Positions 55,301 to 64,000 of a stretch of DNA of 64,000 nucleotides are shown piece by piece. The stretch is from Lates calcarifer (taxonomy: Eukaryota > Chordata > Actinopteri > Centropomidae): assembly GCF_001640805.2 (NCBI RefSeq), contig NC_066850.1, positions 17,233,036 to 17,297,035 on the forward strand. The letters are read 5' to 3'. How positions within the stretch are numbered: the first letter of the stretch is position 1; each line of letters begins with the position of its first letter. The translations under genes and the position numbers were made by a program. Below the pieces are notes generated by a model. It did not search any database and was not told where the DNA came from. It saw only the letters and a list, made by a program, of their open reading frames with translations.

Positions 55301-57094
55301 AATGAGTTCTTCACATCAAGCTTTTTTTTCCCCCCATTCATCTAATAGCAAGAGTCACATCCATGACCAGATTGATTAGGCATATAATGTCATATCTGCT
55401 CTGCCTCAGGTTTGTGGAGTGGATCCCAGAGGTGCCAGCTGATGTACGTTGGCTGTTCGGGGTGGCTGGTGATGTGTACCGACAGGCCTGGAAAGGAGAA
55501 CCGGCCGGCTCCATCAGGTGAGCGATGACTTTCCATACAGTGTCATTTTCAAACAAAGCGCTAGTGATTCAGTCACAGTCGTCCATTCGATATGTCCAGT
55601 CTTTGGAATCAGAGTAATTTCATTTATTTCAATGGTTTATTTTTTTGTCAGTGTAGAACAGTACAAATAAAAATTTCACTGTCTTAGATAGAAAAGGGCT
55701 CCTCACTTCATGAAAAATGCCATCTTGAATTTTGAGTGGAATAATTACTTTAAAGTTTGAAACATAACATGGCACACAGTGTAGGAGGGACTTCATCTCT
55801 CCATTTGAATAGCACAACTCTTCTAGCCAGCATGGAGGAGAAGGCTAGAATACTTCTGCTAAATCAGTTCTTGTGGGGCAATAGCAAAAACAGCAGTCAG
55901 AGGGTTGGGCTCATTGGGACAAGATTTCAGATAGGGTTTGGAAGACTTCAAGGGTTCAGCTAAGGAAGGGTGTGACCACAGTGTGAGGAAGTATTTTATC
56001 CAAGATAGGATCCACTTAAGGGTTGGAAATACTGCTACTACAATGTGCTACTTTGAACTGTTCTGCGTGTTGCTACATATATTGCTTTTGAAAAATGAAA
56101 CTCTAAGTCCTGTTCCCATAAAGTTCTAATACATTTGAGATGAAAGAATGTGGACATTGATCCTATCAGGGTTGGATGTTAAGACAGAAATGGGGTTATA
56201 TGGGGTTTTCTCTGGGAACTGGGGCATTGCATAAAAAGACTGACTTGTAAATAAAGAGTTGGGTCCTGGGTATACTAAGTTTATCTATGAGGTCACATTC
56301 ATAGCAAATATGGAATGAACCATCAAGAGTGGATGTAGTTATAAAAGGTTGACAGCAAATGGACTATGAAATGACTAATACAACTCAAACCTTGGATTCT
56401 CATTAGCTATAGGATTTTCACACATTATATCAGTCCTATGTTACCTACACCTGGCATTGTTCTGTGATATTACAGGATGTCCAGAGGGATTATGACTAGA
56501 AAGGCCCAAAAAACACTTATTATTTATAGTTCAAAGAGAAAGTGTCCTCATGATGGACATCGCGTAGTAAAGGCCTCAGCATGCTTCAAACAAAGTGCAC
56601 GTCAGATTATCTAACAGCATCTGAAACTCCTTTAAAATAACTGAATCAGGCAGGACTGCATTCCGAAAGTTTTCGGCAGTCGGCAGGGTTTAATCTTCTT
56701 TATCAAGTTCTTGTTTTTCATTCAGTTGTCTCCATTCTTTTTCTTTGTGTAACTGAGTGCAGCAGTTCTATACATAAAAGTCTATTTTCATACGGCTATT
56801 TGAAATGAGTGAAACAATCTTTTAAATGTGTGTAATGGACTTTACAGTGAGCCGTGCCTGAGAAAATGCTTGAGTGTGCCGCCTCTACCCCTGGAACGTG
56901 ACAAACCCATGCAGAGAGACAACCTGCCAGCTCTTTCCTCCCTTGACCTCCACGGCAACTACTGGGAGATCCACAAATCTACCTCCTCTTTGTCCTCCTC
57001 GTCCCAGCACCACCATCACCCTCACATCACCCCCTCCTCGCCACAACAAGTCTGCTTCTTTGTCGGCTCACAGGATGAAACCTCGCAGCCATGA
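49197..57094 (+). CDS. pnpla3: Patatin-like phospholipase domain protein 3, complete (nine exons, 473 residues)
   Basis: Exons 49197-49383, 50007-50239, 50350-50415, 53014-53223, 54596-54656, 54778-54954, 55124-55256, 55410-55517 and 56848-57094 join in frame to 473 codons plus TGA. The patatin domain shows the oxyanion loop GCGFLG (14-19), the nucleophile elbow GASAG with Ser47, and the catalytic Asp166 in YVDGG. The C-terminal part keeps the [17 protein letters not shown] block shared by PNPLA2 and PNPLA3. Residue 148, the human disease-variant position, is Ile. Family knowledge: a lipid-droplet triglyceride/retinyl ester hydrolase and acyltransferase that competes for ABHD5, with SREBP/LXR control in mammals. 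The nine-exon structure, length near 481 and position beside sult4a1 favour pnpla3 over pnpla2, which it also resembles. The tail has a Ser-rich stretch and an HHHH run. Confidence 0.93.
50007..50239 (+). CDS. pnpla3: pnpla3 exon 2
   Basis: Acceptor tctcctag, donor CAG|gtgaca. It encodes residues 63-140, including [19 protein letters not shown] and [16 protein letters not shown]. Confidence 0.96.
50350..50415 (+). CDS. pnpla3: pnpla3 exon 3
   Basis: A 22-codon exon, [19 protein letters not shown] then RGV. Ile148 is the residue equivalent to the human I148M site. Confidence 0.95.
50416..53013. other. pnpla3 intron 3
   Basis: A 2.6 kb AT-rich intron with a TTA/ATT-rich low-complexity patch (about 51595-51650). 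No exon or named repeat seen. Confidence 0.6.
53014..53223 (+). CDS. pnpla3: pnpla3 exon 4
   Basis: Acceptor ctgtctttag, donor AAG|gtaggg. It encodes [19 protein letters not shown] with the catalytic Asp166, then [13 protein letters not shown]. Confidence 0.96.
53224..54595. other. pnpla3 intron 4
   Basis: AT-rich, with an A-rich stretch near 53995-54035. Nothing else recognised. Confidence 0.6.
54596..54656 (+). CDS. pnpla3: pnpla3 exon 5
   Basis: Acceptor ctcctcacag, donor A|gtgagt. It encodes [20 protein letters not shown]. Confidence 0.95.
54778..54954 (+). CDS. pnpla3: pnpla3 exon 6
   Basis: Acceptor gcgccag, donor G|gtattc. It is the variable linker after the patatin domain, with a Pro-rich start, a CCC triplet (273-275) and a basic-aromatic stretch [12 protein letters not shown]. 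Confidence 0.9.
55124..55256 (+). CDS. pnpla3: pnpla3 exon 7
   Basis: Acceptor tctgtcag, donor AG|gtgagg. It encodes the conserved C-terminal block [20 protein letters not shown]. Confidence 0.95.
55410..55517 (+). CDS. pnpla3: pnpla3 exon 8
   Basis: Acceptor ctgcctcag, donor AG|gtgagc. It encodes [20 protein letters not shown] and on, the amphipathic region shared with PNPLA2/3. Confidence 0.95.
55518..56847. other. pnpla3 intron 8
   Basis: Contains a short repeat relic at 56581-56629 related to 31331-31379. Otherwise unremarkable. Confidence 0.6.
56848..57094 (+). CDS. pnpla3: pnpla3 exon 9 and stop
   Basis: Acceptor gactttacag. It encodes 82 residues including a Ser-rich stretch, QHHHHPH and [13 protein letters not shown], then TGA at 57092-57094. 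This tail is the least conserved part of the family. Confidence 0.85.
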
Positions 57095-57898
57095 ACAGCA
57101 GCTTAACTGCTCTGCACTTGCACTCTTAACAGTTTTGTGATCAAATTTCCACTTTCCGTAAGGAAAGGTCTACTGATGAGTAGGAAAAAGTCTGAACCAA
57201 TAAGCAATGATGTGTAAATGTCTGCCACATTGACTCTGAACACTCCTGACAGTACAACGTGTATTATGTGTATTATATTCTAATGAGGGCCCAGGAAGAC
57301 AGCATTGCAACTTACTCAGGATCATGGATGTGTGTTATGACCTGTGTTAATGTACAGCACAGAAATGTCTAGTTTTACAGTCTTACGTCAAACCCTACCT
57401 ACCTGCTCTTTTAAAATGTGCTCAATGTAGCATTCTAATGCAGTTAATTCTGTCATGAGTTCTTGGTCTCTCCATAAGTGGCTCTCTCTCTCTCTGTCTT
57501 ATTTGTCCATCTGATTATGTATTTTATTTCTGACGGTTGTGTGAAATCTCCAGGCGCCATGTGATGGCATTGTGGTTGATATGGTGCTGCTTCTGGCAGC
57601 CATTGGAGGTCTGCCAGCCGCATTTCTGAACATTATTAATCTCGCCAAAAATGGCTAATCTGTGTGCTGTTTTAACAAAGAGGTAATTTTTTCCACTAAT
57701 CTGACCCGTTTTATTTATTCATTCACGGTATTCATTTGTTAGCTAGTTAAACACACTAACTATTACTATCTTCTGATTTGTGCTATAAGGTCATTAGTTA
57801 ATATCCTTGTCCCAAATTAAAATTGAATAGTTCAGTGAAGGATTGTTGAAGGATTATTACCAGCATTACAGGTGCACTCACTGTCAGTTTCACCTCCA

Positions 57899-57904
57899 AA
57901 TAAA
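57899..57904 (+). other. Candidate pnpla3 polyadenylation signal
   Basis: AATAAA about 800 bases after the pnpla3 stop. A second AATAAA lies at 58279-58284. Either is plausible. Confidence 0.4.
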
Positions 57905-59239
57905 GTGACCTAGATAACCTGACTAAATTGGCTTGTTTAACTGGGAGCTCATATTCCTTGACCTGTCAGACCAACAGTGCTCTGTTACCAGATGTCAAAT
58001 TTGACTTTTGACCTTAATGACTTCCCTAAAACTGAGCTCCGACTGTCGTCACACCCACTGGCTAGTAGGCGCTTAGAATTGACGGAATGATGAATGCAGC
58101 CAAAAACAGAGAGGTCCTTGAGGAAAACCTGCTCCAGAGTGCACATGAACTGAGACTAGGCTGATGGTTCACCTGTCAGCACGACATTGACTCTAATCTG
58201 TATTGATGCCAATACAGACGCTACTGAATTAAGCCTCTTAATACCTTTGTAAATGAGAGATTTGAGGTTTTGAATTTTAATAAATTTGCAAAAAATTCTA
58301 AAAACATGCTTTCACCGTGTCGTTATGGGTTGAGTGTAAACTGATGGGTGAAACAAAACACAGACACGTGTGTGTATGTACATACTATATATACAGTATA
58401 TAAGTAAGTTTTAGAAAATGCAGTAAGTAGAACACTTCATTCTGAGTCCTCCCAGAATTTGTCTCCAGGCAGTTCTAGGTGTTGGGGAGTCTGAGACCCT
58501 CTGAGGTTCATGGTATTCTGCAATTGCTCAGTAGTGTTAATGTATATAAAGCAATACTCTCCTGTTCAAGTACAGAGACAATACAAACCTTATGGTTGTC
58601 TCAAAAAAGACACCAAGAATAACCGCACAGCATTATTATTATATGATGTTGGTGCAAATGACAAAAAGTTGTATAATTTCAGCAGATTTTGTTCCCACAG
58701 CATTAACAAACAGTTCTTTCATGACTTCAGGCAGACAAGGAAGACTAAGTGTCCCCCTGTCTCTCATCGACAAACCACTGCTGTTGCACCAGAGACAAAA
58801 TTTTCAGAAATACTATCATTTCTGAATTATTTCATAGAATACATGTTTCTGAAAATGATGTATTCGACTTTACAGAAGTATAACCCCCTCATCATCGTCA
58901 CTTTTGTGAAAAGTAAGTTGACGAAGATGCAGAGGGTTCAAAGGTCCATATCACCTGGAATGCTTAGAGAGTCAGAGGGAGGATGAGGTGCCTCCTATCT
59001 TATCTCCTTTAACAGAGGACACACTGGACTGACAACCCTCCTTTATGAAGGGAACGAGAGAATGCCGTCCCACAATTCCTTGCAGCAGCAGCATTTACGC
59101 ACCGTCATAGTTTAACCAGCCAACTGATATTATTTAATTATTTTTTGTAAAATGTTGTACAAGTGGTATATAATCAAGTAATGGTAATGATTAGTTATTT
59201 AAAGAGGACTTTAATTTTAAGATAAAAAAAGATGACTTG

Positions 59240-59264
59240 TTCTCTCTCTCTCTCTCTCTCTCTC
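59240..59264. repeat. (TC)n microsatellite
   Basis: Twelve TC units in intergenic DNA. Confidence 0.9.
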
Positions 59265-61856
59265 ATCCTCCTCCCAGTCAGGTGATCCTCTCTCCATAAT
59301 TAGGTGAGAGTAGCCACAACAGCGGCAGATCCAGAGCAACAGAGCACGTTTTATGTTTGTGACATGATCCAAAACCTAAGGAAATCCTTCATGGTTGGCG
59401 GAGCTAGTACAGATTTCCTCTCGTAACCCTAGAGCACTAACGTTCACTTTTGTAACACCATCACTAACGTCAGGGTAAAATTTACCCGATGTAACACACC
59501 TGGAAAAAAAAAAACAAAAAACTTCTCATCAAAATATATCAAAGTACAATCTCACCCTATAGAAAGGCTCGTGAAAATTAGTGAAAAATGAATGACCAGC
59601 TATACCACTATATTTTTTAACCACATGAATTCCCTTGGAAATGATCGCTAAGTGATATTTATTCATACACATAACTAAAGTTAGCTGTTTCAAGTTATGT
59701 TGATATCACTATTCACCTGCAGCTAGCTCTAGTATCAAAGAAGAAATCTGCATAGCTAATTATTGCCAACATAAATGAACTTTAGCCATGTTTTACTCAT
59801 CTGTTGGCATGATACAGTCATCAAGCCTGTGACAAGATGATAGCTGTGCATGATATGGGGCAATAAACATGGCAGGCCTGAACGTTGTTACCCTCAATTT
59901 AATTCACAAACACTAACGTCATCACCCGAACATGTGCCTGTAGAAAAAAACAGGGACGGGAGCAGGGATACTCACCTACCTTCAGTAACTTCAGTGAGCA
60001 CCCTGAAGTGTTCTAGATCCAGTTTAGAGCCATCATAACAAACAGGCTGATTCATTTCATAGTTTTTATTATCATCACAGCTAAATACAATACAAAGAAA
60101 AATTGGTTTCATTAAATCCAGCCCACAACAGGAAACTCTACTTCTGGATGCTGACTGGTCACACAATTCCTACATTTTTTAATTAATTTAATGGCTCAAC
60201 TTTCTCTACGTTTATATATTATGTTATTTCAACATTTCAATCTGGCACGTTTGTTTTTATTCTTAACAATATCTATTTTGTTGTTTTCCCTTTCATGGTT
60301 AAATGTTCCCTGTGTGTAAATTTCTTTAGCTGTGACTGTGTTGGACATGAAACTTTATTGAATTGTAGCCTACAGCACAGAGTTTACCACTGTGCATGTT
60401 TTCTATGTGATATAAATGAAGGACAGTGTTGGATTCTATAGTTCCCTTTCCCCCTTTTCCTAAGTCCTTGTGAATTCTCCTTCACATCTTTCTTGAACTC
60501 CTGACGTTTTCCATCGAGGTCAATGAAAAGTGGTTAGATAGGAGTTTTTTGGTGATGGTGTTGTACAATATCGACACAAATGCAGAAGAATTTTAGAATA
60601 AGTATTTCACCACTGGAGAGATGGAAGGTTAACAGTCAACATAGCCTTTTTGACACACCCTGGCAGTAGAGCTCCGCCTGCGGAGAACACACTCAGTCAA
60701 AGTAGATTTTCTCTCTACATCTACGTTTCAACAGGCATTCATGGAGAAAAGAACTGGCAGATGAATGGATGAGGAAAATAATCTTTATTTGCAGTAAAGT
60801 TGAGTTTCACATTCTCTGATCACCGTTGCGCAGCTTCTTTTTTCCATTTAAAGGTAATGTAAGCAACATTTCTCAGTCTTTTCCTCTGGAATGACTCTTG
60901 CTCATATTGTTAGTGCCGTCTGTCAGCTGGTTTCAACGGAAACAATAGAAATCTTTCAACTAAAAAGACAGCAACAGATGTATTAATAATTCTAGTTAGA
61001 AAACAATTATTGACATTTTCTACTTGCCTGTTCCACTTCCTTGTCTGTTACTCTGTCAGTTGAAGTCATCTGAGAACGAAATGTGAGGTTTTTTTTTTTT
61101 TCTTTTTTCTTTTTTTTAAATTTCACTTCTCTCTTTGTTGAGGTTCAGGTTCCTGTTTCCAGGCATCTGGTCCAGTGTGGATTGTCCATGTTCAACGAAT
61201 AAGAAAGTTTCCAGTTATAAGGTCATGGATATTTTTTGGCTTGGGGATTCATCGGAATCTTAATTAGATTAATAATATTTCTCTGTGGGATGTGTCCCTC
61301 AACTTCAGCTCTGAGCACCACATATTTAAAATGGCTTCTTTCAATGTCAGCTCTCTCTGCTGTCTGGTTGTGCCCCCAATTACCTTAAGACTGCATGTGT
61401 GCAACTACCTTTAAAAAAAAAAAAAGGATTTTGTGTTTTCTTTAATAACGTAGAAGTGTAAAGTAAGTCTTAGGTACCACTGGTGTTTTAAGTGCAGTGT
61501 GGAGGCCAATGGCTGACATTATAACGGAGTAAGTGAGGGAATGGCAGGGCAGACAGAGGTGTAGCTGTACTGTTTATTATGATCCACATTCACAGTTTTG
61601 CAGTTCTTTGAGCAAAGCAGAGCTTAAATCTGATCCCAGGCCACCTTGTGAATTGATCTTTATTTAGCCAATCAGAGCATCTGCAGATGAATAGTGGGTG
61701 GTTACTCTGTTCCCTAGGCTTTGTCAATATTTACACTGTCAGGAATTAGTGTAGAGGGCTGGAGTTGCTACACTCAGGGACTCATGGGCTCACTCTATTT
61801 GGTGTGTTTGCACGATGTCACGTGACATCAAAAACTCGTGGGAGTAAGGCTCCGCT

Positions 61857-61922
61857 GGAGAACCTGGAGGGAACCCACACAGGAACATAAACATGCAAAC
61901 TCCACACAGAAACACAGAACCT
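61857..61922 (+). repeat. Fragment of common teleost repeat
   Basis: The text gagggaacccacacaggaac and catgcaaactccacacagaa corresponds to a part of the same repeat family as copy 1 (1424-1749). Confidence 0.6.
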
Positions 61923-62371
61923 CTGCTCCACTCTGCTGTCTGTGCACCATGACTCTAGTTGTACTTTCCAGATAGAGGCTGTTAATCAGTTCCTTATAGA
62001 TCATATTTTTTTTCTTTCATAATTCACCTATTTTCGCTCTTCTGGCAAAATGATCTCCCTAAAACTGTTGCTCTCCATGTATAACTTTCCTTTCATACAC
62101 CTAACGTTGCCCTAGATGTTTTTACTTTTATTTATTTACTTTTATTTTTCTTCTTCATACTTTTCTGGCCCAAAATGTTTAGAGCAACATTTCTTTGGTT
62201 GAGCAAACAGTGTGTATATAGGTTTAGAAAGCAGTCTGACATTTATTTACATTTTTTTAAAAAGCACATAACAGCTGTGCAGGTTTTCCACAGGTTGGTC
62301 AATAATTTTACAGGAGAAATAAGTGTGGTTTCAGTTAATGTGCAGATGAATGATTTGTGTTTCCTCTCCAG

Positions 62372-62983
62372 ATAAAGGTAGAAAGTGTGTGAGCTGATGG
62401 GGATATGAATTGAGCAGCATGTATCAGTGTGAGGACAGAGAGGAGGGAGTCCCTCCCTCTAAAACCGCTCTGTGTGGGGAACATGAGAGCCAGACCAAAG
62501 CTCAGAGGTGAGATGAGGATCTCTAACTGTCCATGACTCTTCTCCATGTCAGAGCTCAGCACTCACATCACTCCACCATCATTATTCACGCTCACGGCTC
62601 TGTGTGTGTTGTGTTGAAGCCCAGAGCAGCAGCACTCACCACGCTCTGCTGGACCTGGACCTGAATGTGGACCTGGACCCTTTAAGAGCAACCAGTCAAT
62701 AATTCATCCCCTTAAATTCAGCTCATCTGTTGATGGAAGGTGAGAATTTAAAACTGCCATAAAGACATTTCACACTGAAAATTAGTTGTTGTGTTTATTA
62801 ATAAAATGAACCTGTTTTTCATCAGTTTTTATCCAACATGCAGATTTATCCATTCTGTTGTTGTTTCAGCATCCAGCAACAGAGAACAGATTCTTCTGAA
62901 CCCAGCTGTCTGTCTTTCAAGAGCAACTGGTCAAAGGACAGGCCTATCTCTTTTAAAGGACTACACCCATCAGCTGAACAGAT
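62372..62983 (+). CDS. Fish NLRC3-like NLR gene, 5' end (three coding exons, runs off the window)
   Basis: A 5' UTR exon start follows tttcctctccag at 62371. ATG at 62419 opens MYQCEDREEGVPPSKTALCG, then EHESQTKAQ, the N-terminus typical of teleost NLR-C (NLRC3-like) proteins. Coding parts 62419-62507, 62620-62739 and 62870-62983 join in phase 2 each time. Exons 2 and 3 encode related repeats, PFKSNQSIIHPLKF and EPSCLSFKSNWSKDRPISFK, the known 'PSCxSxKSxxSxxxPxxF' repeat of these genes. Donors are AG|gtgaga, AG|gtgaga and AT|gtaagc. The FISNA, NACHT and LRR exons are not in the window, so I cannot tell a full gene from a fragment. Expected role from the family: cytosolic innate immune sensor or regulator. 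Confidence 0.82.
62419..62507 (+). CDS. NLR exon 1 (coding part)
   Basis: 29 codons plus two bases. The CEDREEGVPPSK string is a hallmark of this fish family. The start was chosen because it immediately precedes the motif and an upstream in-frame stop exists. Confidence 0.82.
62620..62739 (+). CDS. NLR exon 2: first N-terminal repeat
   Basis: Acceptor gtgttgaag|C. Only this acceptor keeps the frame; the nearby gcccag would shift it. The exon is Gly-Pro-rich, then FKSNQSIIHPLKFSSSVDG. The usual PSC/V-S part is replaced by ECGPGP. Confidence 0.72.
62870..62983 (+). CDS. NLR exon 3: second N-terminal repeat
   Basis: Acceptor gttgtttcag|C, donor AT|gtaagc. It encodes IQQQRTDSSEPSCLSFKSN, then WSKDRPISFKGLHPSAEQ, a full copy of the repeat. 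Confidence 0.82.
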
Positions 62984-64000
62984 GTAAGCTGTAACTGACA
63001 GTAAGACTCAGGTTATTCAAAGTGTTTCTGTCTGTTCTGAATGTCCACACTGGAAGGTGGAAGACTTCTATAGTGTCAACCTCAGTCATTTAGTTTCTGT
63101 CACCTCACACAGCTGACCAATCACTGAGGAGTATACTGATCCCTTACAGTGCTCCTGATTCATGATTGAACTGTCATTTACCAGGGTTGCCAATTAAATT
63201 TATTAAAAAAAAAAAAAAAGGAGGCAGGTGCTAACACTTGAAAGTAGTGTAGATGTTGACTTAACATATTACATACAAATTACAAGCTTGGAATCAACAT
63301 GTGGATGTAACTGTGGTAAAACAGCAATCTTTGCTAGAAAAAGTTACAATAAAAAGCTGGCTAGCAATTTTGGCTACTTTACATGTGAAATCTTTGGTGG
63401 ATGGTATTGTGAGGAGTCAAGTTACCTGTGATAGTCTCATTTCTGAACATTGCACTTGTGTTTCATCTTCTCTATTTTCCCTCATTCTCATTCCTGCTGC
63501 CTCTGTCCCTGTCTTCCTATGAACTGTTTGTCCCTCATCTCTTTCTGGTTTGCCTGAACTTCGTCTGAGTTAAGTTTTTGTGAGTCATGCAGCAACTCCC
63601 ACCTTACTGTGCTGTCATTGGCTATTAGTCACCAGCTGTGAGTTTGAGTTAACCAACCATAATACGATTGCTGGTTCATCTGGTATTAGGGCAGCATGAG
63701 AGCGTGAGATTCAGGGTGAAAGTGTATGTCACACGCCAGAGGCGTGAGAGTCTGATACAAGCAGACACTGAGCACCTCCACTGGAGCAGCTGGAGGTTAT
63801 AGGTGCCTTGGTTCAAGGCACTTCAGCAGCGTTCAGTGAGGGAGGGAGAGCTATATGGAGGGTTGGTGAGAGGTTTTGGGACTAAACCAAAGTGACTGGT
63901 GAAGCCAAACACTGAACTGAAAGCTACAAATAGCTGCAGACTGAGCTGTTGATTCTCAATGGGATCAGCAGGTGTAGTGAAACTTTACCACTACAGGGAG
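62984..64000. other. NLR intron, right edge
   Basis: No further NLR exon recognised. A stretch at about 63775-63835 (gtgccttggttcaaggcacttcagc) resembles a multicopy fish repeat. The A15 run near 63205 is low complexity. Confidence 0.55.

Larger units (their letters stand above)
57095..62371. other. pnpla3 3' UTR and intergenic region up to the NLR gene
   Basis: AT-rich. Contains (TC)n at 59240-59264, poly-A/T runs, and a block at 59420-59500 (ccctagagcactaacg, gggtaaaatttaccc) that resembles a small transposon relic. It also contains a fragment (61857-61922) of the repeat family seen at 1424-1749. A 158-codon open frame at 58510-58986 has no domain or splice support. No samm50 exon was seen. 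Confidence 0.6.

Noticed and set aside
58510..58986. 158-codon open frame on the plus strand between pnpla3 and the NLR gene
   Set aside because: It has no recognisable domain, signal or splice context, an AT-driven composition and several internal ATGs in poor context. It is most likely a chance frame.
57095..62371. samm50 or parvb exons expected from human synteny
   Set aside because: No beta-barrel or calponin-homology exon could be read on either strand.
1..64000. CRISPR arrays, operons, tRNA or rRNA genes
   Set aside because: The sequence is vertebrate. Tandem repeats are simple microsatellites and no complete tRNA cloverleaf or rRNA was seen.

Overview
This window reads as nuclear DNA of a ray-finned fish, probably a spiny-rayed teleost. 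It has vertebrate genes split by GT-AG introns, long microsatellites, decayed transposons of kinds common in fish, and at the right end the start of a teleost-type NLR immune gene. I see no bacterial, viral or plasmid features and no CRISPR array. The species cannot be named from the sequence alone.

Layout, left to right. (1) Positions 249-25125, minus strand: nine exons of an EF-hand repeat protein, called efcab6 from its module pattern and its neighbours. The reading frame joins across all eight introns and gives 406 codons. The 3' part of the gene lies beyond the left edge and the start codon was not found. One intron (3771-18121) is over 14 kb and holds decayed repeats, a Tc1-like transposase relic and several blocks that look regulatory. 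(2) Positions 25126-32311: intergenic, with dispersed repeats. (3) Positions 32312-47097, minus strand: a complete seven-exon sult4a1 encoding 284 residues, with a CpG-rich promoter. (4) Positions 49197-57094, plus strand: a complete nine-exon patatin-like phospholipase gene, pnpla3, encoding 473 residues, with a TATA box. It is divergent from sult4a1, with about 2.1 kb between the two start codons. (5) Positions 57095-62371: intergenic. (6) From 62372, plus strand: the first three coding exons of a fish NLRC3-like gene that runs off the right edge.

The order and orientation efcab6(-) sult4a1(-) pnpla3(+) match human 22q13, which is the main support for the gene symbols. These genes are physical neighbours and do not form a functional pathway: efcab6 is a cilium/sperm or co-regulator EF-hand protein, sult4a1 an atypical neuronal sulfotransferase, pnpla3 a lipid-droplet acyl hydrolase. 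In human, SAMM50 follows PNPLA3, whereas here an NLR gene follows, so synteny seems to break after pnpla3. I found no evidence for a new molecular system. The most useful observations are the exact residue register of pnpla3, the NLR insertion, a possible internal promoter in efcab6, a retroelement with a readable target-site duplication, and several candidate conserved non-coding blocks.
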